Assembly: GCA_964292325.1 (NCBI GenBank) | Contig: CAXYVG010000160.1 | Location: forward strand, 1-6,047 | Length of the DNA stretch: 6,047 bases | Direction: 5' to 3' | DNA from: CTSoil-075 sp964292325 | GTDB lineage: Bacteria > Bacillota > Negativicutes > DSM-13327 | Shown here: piece by piece, positions 1-6,047 of the stretch | Numbering within the stretch: the stretch's first letter is position 1 | Layout: every line of letters begins with the position of its first letter | Translations under genes and position numbers: made by a program | The notes under the pieces: generated by a model | The model's database searches: none | Seen by the model: the letters and a program-made list of their open reading frames with translations, nothing else | What the model was told of the DNA's origin: nothing

Positions 1-95
1 ACCTGACACCGGAACAGGCAACGCTTGGAAACCTTTGTTTGAAAAGGGCTGCAAGTCCTTAGCGTACAATTTCGTCCGTTTCGTGAGCAGACCCC
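1..95. mobile_element. Right-hand end of a Tn3-family transposon (partial, continues left)
   Basis: The segment ends at a 38-bp Tn3-type terminal inverted repeat whose outer GGGG tip is at base 95, so the element's interior lies leftward and is mostly outside the window. The 57 internal bases are too short to identify a gene. One plus-strand frame, read from base 3, ends at a TAG (60-62) inside the repeat. Transposase genes of this family often stop at or near the terminal repeat, but this peptide tail does not match a TnpA C-terminus that I recognise. The element could equally be a passenger-gene end or a short non-autonomous derivative. The call rests on the repeat alone. Confidence 0.6.
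58..95 (-). repeat. Tn3-family 38-bp terminal inverted repeat
   Basis: Read on the minus strand from base 95 to 58, the sequence starts GGGGTCTGCTCACGAAACGG and finishes with ACGCTAAG. The total of 38 bases, the GGGG outer tip and the ACGCTAAG (ACGnTAAG) inner end all match the canonical pattern of Tn3/Tn21-type terminal repeats. The middle has the usual purine-rich GAAACGGACGAAA stretch. The partner repeat is not in the window. Tn3-family elements make 5-bp target duplications, so bases 96-100 (TCGTT) would be the copy on this side if the insertion is intact. Confidence 0.75.
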
Positions 96-357
96 TCGTT
101 CCGGCCGGACGCCCAAACCGGCCAGCGAGAGCAACGCTGAGGCTGGCCTCTTATGAGACGTTTTTGCTAGCTGCGACACCCGCAAGGCACCTCAATCTTG
201 CAGCAATCGGAATAGATCGCCAGCATTTTTGAGCCCAGATTAGTACTGATGTGGCACGTATGAATACTGCTCGGTACTTTCAGAACTTCACCTCTGCTCA
301 AGGTTGGAATTTGCTTACATCGACCCTATCCTGCCGTCGTGGTACCCTGCATCCATA
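96..357. other. Intergenic stretch between transposon end and phosphoesterase gene
   Basis: Both strands were read. Short open frames exist, but none has a convincing start, ribosome binding site or recognisable protein. A plus-strand frame crossing the transposon repeat and another overlapping the 3' end of the phosphoesterase gene look like chance openings. The stretch is richer in G+C near the transposon end (for example CCGGCCGG at 101-108) and contains one hairpin at 120-148. No clear intrinsic terminator follows the phosphoesterase stop codon. Confidence 0.55.
120..148 (+). terminator. Weak hairpin, possible terminator
   Basis: Arms GGCCAGC (120-126) and GCTGGCC (142-148) pair perfectly around a 15-base loop. 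Five T's occur at 161-165, twelve bases past the right arm, which is too far for a classical intrinsic terminator. On the opposite strand no T-run follows. It may be a weak terminator of transcription leaving the transposon, or just a chance inverted repeat. Confidence 0.2.
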
Positions 358-1854
358 TCATGGAGACCTTTTAGGCAAGGGCGTCCAAGTAGATCTTCCA
401 GGAAGCTCAATCTTTTGCCACCCTCCCTCCAGCTTTACTAGTGAGCTGGCATAGATTCTTGATACTACTGACCCGGAACGCGACAATTCCAGCAAGTTAA
501 GCCCACACGCGGTTGTGTACTCGCTCGATGCATGATTCCCAGTCGGAGCTGGAGCCGCTACTACAAGAAAATCCATTCCGTCTGGCAAAGCTCCCCAACG
601 TCTGTGTTCGTGACCATGTAGCAGTAACTGAGGAGACCTAGGTTTCCTTAGAAGATGCTCAGAGCACTCTCTGGAGTTTGATATTTCCTCTCTTGCACCT
701 CCGTATCTGACCAAGCTGTGGTGTGATAATACAATATGTATAAAATCTGAGACAGATATCTCGGCTCTTAAGTAATTATTTAAGCCTGCTATATCGTCCC
801 GGTGCACCTTTCGTAACGGCCACGAATTGTAATCGGGGTACCGCGAGGTATTGAATCCAGAGAATACAACGCCGTACCCAGCAAATCCGGACTCAACCCA
901 TGTCCCTAACGGATAGCCGACCTGGAGATGGCGATTTCCACAAACCCGTGTGGCAAATTGGGAAAACGGCAGCATTGCATAGTTAGCAAGTTGTTCTTGA
1001 ATTTCTTCACACTTGTTAGTGAGAACAGGATTTTTGTCAGCTCCCAGCTGAATACGATGTGCTGAACAGAGTGGAACAGAAAAGTCATGATTACCAGGGA
1101 CAATTAGAAACTTTGGAGTTGGTAGTGACCACCCAAATGCCCTTGCAAAATTCTTGAACCACTCCTCTGCCTCCGTATAGTCATTGGGATGACCAGTATT
1201 TCCTATGTCTCCAGTCACTACTACAAGGTCAGGGCCCTCAGGTCCCGCATCTCGGCCAGCCCAACATTGCTTTATGGAATCGCACAGATGGAGGGTATTC
1301 GCTGGCCCCGCGAGCGTTTCGTTAACCTTATCTGAGCCGAAGTGGAGATCAGAAATATGCAACAGTCGAAGTTCGGTATTAGGGCCTATCTTTAACTCGT
1401 ATTGATTTCTTTGACGCATTACATGAGTAACGATCTGTGATGCAATGACCGCAAATGCATTATTTTCAAAATCCCTAAGAGTAAAAAAAAGAGGCATGGA
1501 AATTTCAGAATTGTCTAAGAGAAATTGCCTGACGATTTCCATTCCATCCTCATTCCACTGGTTGCTAACTAACCCAACAGTATGGCGTTTGGCAGCCGAT
1601 TTGAACAACTCATTAAAAAGATGACCGCTATTGTTATCGCCCCAACCCGGTAGCCTTACATCAAGTAATACAAGGTCGTGCTTAGCACACGTAAGCAATT
1701 GACGGGCATGCTCAACGCTCTCAGCAAAAGTAAGTACGAAGTTTTTACCTGAGTGTTTCTGATTTTCAAGCTTCTTGTATAGAACAAACCGGCTCCTATC
1801 GTCATCGCCTACAATAGCCTCATCATCAATAATTAGAATATTCCAGTCATTCAT
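358..1854 (-). CDS. Receiver domain fused to calcineurin-like metallophosphoesterase
   Basis: A 498-residue cytosolic protein with no signal peptide or membrane segment. Residues 1-145 form a response-regulator receiver: acidic pair D10-D11, phospho-acceptor D65 in LVLLDVRLPG, and S97 at the conserved Ser/Thr position. The usual Lys of the KP motif appears replaced by R127 (TLRDF), and there is extra sequence after the acidic pair. Residues about 160-440 form a CpdA-like metallophosphoesterase with every metal-binding motif: SDLH (D169, H171), GD (D216), GNHD (N255-D257), H378 in SHH, and GHEH (414-417). The family hydrolyses phosphomonoesters or phosphodiesters, including cyclic nucleotides and nucleic acids; the substrate here is unknown. 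There is no DNA-binding domain, so the output is enzymatic. The ATG lies nine bases after the stop of the upstream large gene, with only a weak Shine-Dalgarno, suggesting translational coupling. Domain calls are firm; substrate and biological role are not. Confidence 0.93.
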   Translation of the reverse strand: MNDWNILIIDDEAIVGDDDRSRFVLYKKLENQKHSGKNFVLTFAESVEHARQLLTCAKHDLVLLDVRLPGWGDNNSGHLFNELFKSAAKRHTVGLVSNQWNEDGMEIVRQFLLDNSEISMPLFFTLRDFENNAFAVIASQIVTHVMRQRNQYELKIGPNTELRLLHISDLHFGSDKVNETLAGPANTLHLCDSIKQCWAGRDAGPEGPDLVVVTGDIGNTGHPNDYTEAEEWFKNFARAFGWSLPTPKFLIVPGNHDFSVPLCSAHRIQLGADKNPVLTNKCEEIQEQLANYAMLPFSQFATRVCGNRHLQVGYPLGTWVESGFAGYGVVFSGFNTSRYPDYNSWPLRKVHRDDIAGLNNYLRAEISVSDFIHIVLSHHSLVRYGGAREEISNSRECSEHLLRKPRSPQLLLHGHEHRRWGALPDGMDFLVVAAPAPTGNHASSEYTTACGLNLLELSRSGSVVSRIYASSLVKLEGGWQKIELPGRSTWTPLPKRSP

Positions 1855-1863
1855 GTTTGCGTT
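1855..1863 (-). promoter_or_regulatory. Nine-base intercistronic junction, likely translational coupling
   Basis: On the minus strand the junction reads CTA GAA TAG AAC GCA AAC ATG. Only three codons separate the stop of the large gene from the start of the receiver-phosphoesterase gene, and both genes are in the same frame. There is no strong purine-rich ribosome binding site (only AGAA-like sequence), which favours re-initiation by ribosomes finishing the upstream gene. The two genes are therefore almost certainly one operon. Confidence 0.6.
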
Positions 1864-4800
1864 CTATTCTAGTGAGGTTATAAGTGGCAATTCAATCTCT
1901 ACGATCATTTCATTTTTTTCAGTATCAAATTTCCTCCGTATTGGAGACTGAGAAATATACTGCTGATAGATTACCTCACTTACTTTGATTGTAGCAATGC
2001 GATCTTCTTCAGTTGCTAAGTTGCAAATTTTAATAGCCAGCTTGTTATCATGAATTGACAAATCACAGTGCATATCGCTTTCATCTGGATATTTACTCTT
2101 TGAGTGGATGACATCAAGTAGGCTGTCAAGGATCATTTGACGCCCAACAGGCGGATAAACAACACGGTTTTTATCGTTCAACAGACATTCCTTCAGGTTA
2201 GTTTTAATCATAGGTAATCTAAACGTGGGCCGGTGTTCACCGTCCATCCTAAACCCCCATCGTTTTTTAATAGTTTCGTCACGCGCTTGCAATGTCTCTG
2301 AGAATAATAGATGTGTTACCGCTGATCTAAGAGTGCTTTCAATCTCTATTGCAGATGTCAGGAACGTATCTCTGAAAGCACGAGCAAGAGTTGTTATTTC
2401 ATCACTTAACTCATTTCGTTTAAAGTCACTTATATTAGGCGAAGACGTGTTTTCATGTTCAACTGTTTGAATAAGGTTACCTGTTTTTTCAAGAAACCAT
2501 TTTTTATTCCATTGGGGAAGACTAGCGTCACATACCAGCGGATCGATCTCATCAAAAGCTTGATATATCATGTTCAAATCTCGCATTAAGCCGTCTCGTC
2601 CACCCCCAATCTCGCCAGCAAGGCGTTTGCTAAGAAATCCTGTGTGCATACTTGCACTAGACTCGCCAAGAAGCATTGTCAGCATCCGTAAACCATGCAT
2701 AGTGCCTATAAGCTCTCGCCCGTGTACCAACGTGCGTACCGATACTAAGAGGCTTTGAAGGGCCGAATTATTACCATCACTAAGCTTTCCCCTTCGTTCA
2801 GTAGCATGAAAAATCTGCTCATCACTCAGGTTACCTCGGCGGATTAATAAGCCAAACGCGATATAGAAGCATTGGGGGGCATCGATTAGCGCAGAAAGAT
2901 GTGGAGCTATTTTAAGTACGACATCGTGCGCTTGCCTGTCTGTTGCAAGTATCAGTGTAAGACACGCCAATGAATCTATTGAATTAAGGACGGAGTTTCC
3001 CGCATCATTGCTTGGTGAGCCTAACACTTCTAATATCTGTTTTAATCTGGTAACAATCTCATCATGATTGAAATCATCGAAAAAAAGCAGGGTTTGGGAT
3101 ATTAATATTTCAAGACGGGCGCGACGCCAGAGTGACTTATCTCCGGACCAATCTTTTGGCCAAGGATAGTGAGCCAGCTTGACACCTACATCTTTGTAAG
3201 ATGTGGTTCGGATTAGCTCGATAATTGCTGATGCCAAACCAGTTGTAGTTGTATGAATAATGGAATAGTTAGTAACTTTCCCATTAGACTTATCCCATTC
3301 TTTTCCGAAAGTTAGCGGTCGATTTTCAGGAAGCTGCGCGGGGATTAGGCCACTACTCCACCACCGTGCTGTGGCCACGGGCTGCTCAACCCATGTATTT
3401 GCCCACTTGCGAACTTCAGCGCAGGCGTTCTTACTCCATAACGTTCCCGCAATCTCCTGAGCTTGTTGGATTGCCCTGCAAAGTGGACATGTTCTGGCAC
3501 TTCCAAGTGGAGGTACGTCCCATCGCCAATAGAACCGATGTCCATCTTTATAATCACTAACTAGATACTGCCGATACAGGGGTAAACCCATTCTAGTGAC
3601 AATTCCAACGTGAATAACACTTTTAGCACCAGCATTACGGAGCAACTGTTCGAGTTCTCTCTGAACTTTTCCAGTCAGCGCGCCGTCGTCCAAGAGAATT
3701 ACTCGCTGAGTATTAATATGACACCGATTGTCTGGATTTTTTGTGAGAAAATATTTGATCCGATCATAGGTTAAAGAAGGAATACGAATACTTGTTTGTG
3801 TATGGCTACCCAAGAAATGTAAGGGGATAAAATGATCTTGACAATCGTAGCCGTCTGCACAGCTTAAATTCTTCTTAATGGCTTGAACAAGCTTCTCAGT
3901 CACAGGGTGTGAAGGATAAACAACTAAATTAGCTCCGAGTGTCTTCTGATAAGCCAGCTCAGAACAAAGCCATTTAATAATTGGTCCGTGATTTAGGCTC
4001 TCCCTATCTATTGCAAGCCCTAAGTTAAGCGTTATCAAATCATGGTGTGCTCCATAAACCCAATGTCCAAGTTTCAACAGGCCAAGACGCAGGAAATGCT
4101 CATAGGTGTCGTTCGGATTCTGTGCATATATAGATTTCTCAAAAAATTTTATTGTATTACTTTTTCGCTCGAATCGACGTACCGGAATTGCTTTTGAACC
4201 GCCTCTGCCAATGTATGGGGTACCAGGTATTCTCTCATATTCTAGATGTCCCGGCGGCGGTTCAGAGAGATCTATTGGCTTGTCAATCCAGTTCAAGGCG
4301 AAACTATTTGTTTCTTTTACAAAGTCTGGGATATAATCATGACCAGATGAAAGCCGTGAGTGACGTAGTAAATGAATAGCTTTATGGCCTTCTTTAGCGT
4401 ATCGACCTAAAAAAGTACTACCCATTACAAGAATGCTGTTAACAACAACACCCTTTGTAGAATCTTTTTCTGAATTACTCGGCGTGACGACTGGAGATTG
4501 CTTTGCCTCTTGTGGAAGTAAACTGGTTAGCAGTTCATCTGATGCTACACACTTCGCATCCCGTGCAAATAAATACCAAAGACGCCGTAACGATCGAGCG
4601 GCAACTGACATTCGCTTAGTATCAACCAAAGCCTGTGTCAAATCTAAATAGCCCTCAAGGACCACGCGATGCTTACCTTCATCATCGCGGTCCCAAATGA
4701 TTAGTTCGGTAATAAATGGCGATTCCATAGCAGCAGCTGTACTGTCAGCTGTCCTGTCCTTGGATTTTGGGATTTCGGACCAGAACAGGTGAGTGTCGTG

Positions 4801-5922
4801 ATTTCTGAGAAGCTCAAAGATAGTTCGTCCCCACCGCATCGCCATTTGTCGACAGGATACCTCGGATCCTTCTTTGAGACTGGTTCTCGATTCGTTATTT
4901 TTAAGGTAAAGGAGGTACCAATCGCTGGTAACAATAAGAATGTGCACCTGTGGAAATGATTTCTGTGATCTTTGACTTTTAAGTATAGAATTTATGGTCC
5001 GTGCCTGCTCCTTTGAGATGTCAGCTATTAACCAAAAAACTGGAGCAGTTTGCTGGGTGTTTATTAATGCAGTTAAGTATTGATAAACTCGTTGCTTCGT
5101 TATCGCACCTGGTAACCAAAGGCAATGGAGTTTGTTAGAACATGCATCTTTCCAGTTGGAGTAGTTAATACCATGACCAAGATCGCGTTCATCAAATATA
5201 TCCCAGTCGGTAATTTTCGCTAGTTGTAGTGGGGAAGCCTCAGCCTCAACATCACAGGCAAGAATACGATCACCAGGCCATGTTCTAAGATGATCTTGGC
5301 GGGAATTGAGTCGAATGCAGTAGTGCCAGGCAGTTCCACGACTGAATGATTTTTGAATATATTCTTTTCTCTTGTTTAAATTTTGGCTTGCTCCGTGTAC
5401 GTTGTCTGCCCATGGGTAAGTTGCTCCTACCCATTCCCCTTGGGAATAAACTCGTGCATAATCATTACCATCAGTGAGCACTAATCCTACATGTTGCAGG
5501 CCAGTAAGAATGCTTTTTTCTCCGCGGCTATTTTTAGATAGGGCCTCTTTAAAGATAAAGCGACTGACGGAGTGGAGTACGTTCGTAGTTTCTTTAATTT
5601 TTTCTAGCTTTTTTCTAAGCCTCTCTCCCGCGTTTTCCTTCCATTTTTTAATGTCGGCGAGCAATCCTCGTCCGTCATCGTAGCAAAATACCTCGATCCA
5701 AGAGCAGTCACAATCTCGTATAAAACTGCTTAGGGCAGGACATCTCGAATTCTCACGCTCAATGGCCTTTGTCAGGCGACTGACGTCCCCTAGTGACGCC
5801 TCTTGTCGAACACGCGCATAAACTGCAAAATATTGAGGTATCGTAGACTGTTGTTCATGGTGGGCATGCTCGACAGCATTTAGCAGGTTCTCAGTCAACA
5901 GAATTCTAAGCTTATGGAGCAT
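1864..5922 (-). CDS. Large GHKL ATPase / phosphoribosyltransferase-like multidomain protein
   Basis: A 1352-residue protein with no membrane segments. Residues 1-207 look like a GHKL ATPase: N-box TENLLNAVEHA (E11, N12, N15), G1 box DDGRG (82-86), a glycine loop near GLQHVGLVL (141-149) and the closing strand RGTAWHYCIRL (195-205). Residues about 262-340 look alpha/beta, without a family I can name. Residues about 610-800 resemble a type I phosphoribosyltransferase, with PRPP loop RVILLDDGALTGKV (740-753; D745, D746, T750, G751) followed by the usual helix and GAKSV strand. A CPLC pair (812-815) follows. Residues about 930-1100 are mainly helical. Residues 1255-1348 resemble a degenerate GHKL fold. 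No phospho-acceptor histidine domain is evident, so kinase activity is inferred from the neighbouring receiver gene. The ATG at 5922 is the first usual start, but it sits only ten residues before the N-box and lacks a good Shine-Dalgarno, so the protein may begin further upstream. A sensor or signalling role is the best guess. Confidence 0.88.
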   Translation of the reverse strand: MLHKLRILLTENLLNAVEHAHHEQQSTIPQYFAVYARVRQEASLGDVSRLTKAIERENSRCPALSSFIRDCDCSWIEVFCYDDGRGLLADIKKWKENAGERLRKKLEKIKETTNVLHSVSRFIFKEALSKNSRGEKSILTGLQHVGLVLTDGNDYARVYSQGEWVGATYPWADNVHGASQNLNKRKEYIQKSFSRGTAWHYCIRLNSRQDHLRTWPGDRILACDVEAEASPLQLAKITDWDIFDERDLGHGINYSNWKDACSNKLHCLWLPGAITKQRVYQYLTALINTQQTAPVFWLIADISKEQARTINSILKSQRSQKSFPQVHILIVTSDWYLLYLKNNESRTSLKEGSEVSCRQMAMRWGRTIFELLRNHDTHLFWSEIPKSKDRTADSTAAAMESPFITELIIWDRDDEGKHRVVLEGYLDLTQALVDTKRMSVAARSLRRLWYLFARDAKCVASDELLTSLLPQEAKQSPVVTPSNSEKDSTKGVVVNSILVMGSTFLGRYAKEGHKAIHLLRHSRLSSGHDYIPDFVKETNSFALNWIDKPIDLSEPPPGHLEYERIPGTPYIGRGGSKAIPVRRFERKSNTIKFFEKSIYAQNPNDTYEHFLRLGLLKLGHWVYGAHHDLITLNLGLAIDRESLNHGPIIKWLCSELAYQKTLGANLVVYPSHPVTEKLVQAIKKNLSCADGYDCQDHFIPLHFLGSHTQTSIRIPSLTYDRIKYFLTKNPDNRCHINTQRVILLDDGALTGKVQRELEQLLRNAGAKSVIHVGIVTRMGLPLYRQYLVSDYKDGHRFYWRWDVPPLGSARTCPLCRAIQQAQEIAGTLWSKNACAEVRKWANTWVEQPVATARWWSSGLIPAQLPENRPLTFGKEWDKSNGKVTNYSIIHTTTTGLASAIIELIRTTSYKDVGVKLAHYPWPKDWSGDKSLWRRARLEILISQTLLFFDDFNHDEIVTRLKQILEVLGSPSNDAGNSVLNSIDSLACLTLILATDRQAHDVVLKIAPHLSALIDAPQCFYIAFGLLIRRGNLSDEQIFHATERRGKLSDGNNSALQSLLVSVRTLVHGRELIGTMHGLRMLTMLLGESSASMHTGFLSKRLAGEIGGGRDGLMRDLNMIYQAFDEIDPLVCDASLPQWNKKWFLEKTGNLIQTVEHENTSSPNISDFKRNELSDEITTLARAFRDTFLTSAIEIESTLRSAVTHLLFSETLQARDETIKKRWGFRMDGEHRPTFRLPMIKTNLKECLLNDKNRVVYPPVGRQMILDSLLDVIHSKSKYPDESDMHCDLSIHDNKLAIKICNLATEEDRIATIKVSEVIYQQYISQSPIRRKFDTEKNEMIVEIELPLITSLE

Positions 5923-6027
5923 GTCATCTACATATTCTGGATCATATTCGTATCGCTTTAGGCCCTGGTTTTTAATCTTATCAATCCAAATATTTGGTAG
6001 TGGCTCACTGAGGTGAGATTGGTTAAT
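5923..6027 (-). other. Coding-like in-frame extension upstream of the large gene's first ATG
   Basis: The frame of the large gene stays open for 35 more codons, up to a TAG at 6028-6030. The peptide looks like real protein (for example LPNIWIDKIKNQGL, then KRYEYDPEYVDDM) and runs naturally into the helix carrying the GHKL N-box. No ATG, GTG or TTG occurs in these codons; only ATT codons (such as 5989-5991 and 6025-6027) could serve as rare starts, and none has a visible ribosome binding site. Either translation starts at 5922 and this is leader, or it starts at a rare codon, or the amber codon interrupts a longer gene. Confidence 0.45.
6004..6017. repeat. Short inverted repeat upstream of the operon
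   Basis: CTCAC (6004-6008) and GTGAG (6013-6017) form a perfect inverted repeat around TGAG. It lies about 82 bases upstream of the first ATG of the large gene, where an operator could sit if the gene starts at that ATG. The arms are short and chance occurrence is quite possible. No matching -35/-10 promoter could be assigned. Confidence 0.15.
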
Positions 6028-6047
6028 CTAGTGCAATGAACTGTTAT

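Noticed and set aside
3..62. C-terminus of a Tn3 transposase ending in the terminal repeat
   Set aside because: The frame ends at TAG 60-62 in a plausible place, but the 19-residue tail (ending CLKRAASP) does not match a transposase C-terminus that I recognise, so it is not listed as a coding feature.
35..232. Plus-strand open frame of 65 codons crossing the transposon end
   Set aside because: It runs straight through the 38-bp terminal repeat into flanking DNA, has no clear ribosome binding site and shows no recognisable domain.
251..454. Plus-strand open frame of 67 codons overlapping the phosphoesterase 3' end
   Set aside because: About half lies antisense to a well-supported gene and the rest has no family features; it is best explained as a chance opening.
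1170..1560. Possible extra DNA-binding output domain in the response regulator
   Set aside because: Residues after the receiver lead directly into the SDLH motif of the phosphoesterase; there is no room for or sign of a helix-turn-helix.
2225..2470. Conventional HisKA phospho-acceptor domain in the large protein (around the THLL segment, residues 1203-1206)
   Set aside because: The helical stretch contains a His, but the flanking residues do not match the H-box pattern (HE/D-x-R/K-x-P), so no phospho-acceptor is claimed.
4106..4379. Two overlapping plus-strand frames of about 75 codons opposite the large gene
   Set aside because: They are antisense to conserved-looking coding sequence, overlap each other in different frames and lack ribosome binding sites.
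1..6047. CRISPR arrays, tRNA or rRNA genes
   Set aside because: No regularly spaced direct repeats, cloverleaf-like sequences or conserved rRNA segments were seen on either strand.

Overview
The window holds one strongly supported two-gene unit on the minus strand that fills almost all of it, bounded on the left by what looks like the outer end of a Tn3-family transposon. There are no RNA genes, CRISPR arrays or convincing plus-strand genes. The organism is probably a gamma-proteobacterium, possibly a pseudomonad. This is a weak inference from the Tn3-type end and the overall sequence style; no housekeeping gene is present to confirm it. The two genes are visibly AT-richer than the leftmost 250 bases, as expected of an accessory or genomic-island locus.

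Layout, left to right. Bases 58-95 form a 38-bp sequence that, read on the minus strand, begins GGGG and ends ACGCTAAG, the signature of Tn3-family terminal inverted repeats. Its GGGG tip is at base 95, so the transposon body lies to the left, outside the window. Bases 96-357 are non-coding as far as I can see, apart from a small hairpin. Bases 358-1854 (minus) encode a 498-residue protein: a response-regulator receiver domain joined to a calcineurin-like metallophosphoesterase with all five metal-binding motifs intact. Nine bases upstream of it, bases 1864-5922 (minus) encode a 1352-residue multidomain protein. This has an N-terminal GHKL-type (histidine-kinase/Hsp90-like) ATPase, a central phosphoribosyltransferase-like domain with a recognisable PRPP loop, a long helical region and a C-terminal segment that resembles a second, degenerate GHKL fold. 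Its true N-terminus is uncertain, because coding-like sequence continues upstream of the first ATG to an in-frame amber codon near the right edge.

How they may work together (inference). The large protein would be a sensor and ATPase or kinase-like component, and the receiver would be the switch controlling the phosphoesterase. The output would be hydrolysis of a phosphodiester, perhaps a nucleotide or nucleic acid, rather than transcription. This logic resembles two-component-like anti-phage systems such as Detocs, but with a different effector and an unusual phosphoribosyltransferase inside the sensor. With the transposon end next door, a biological-conflict (defence) role is a reasonable hypothesis, but nothing in the sequence proves it.
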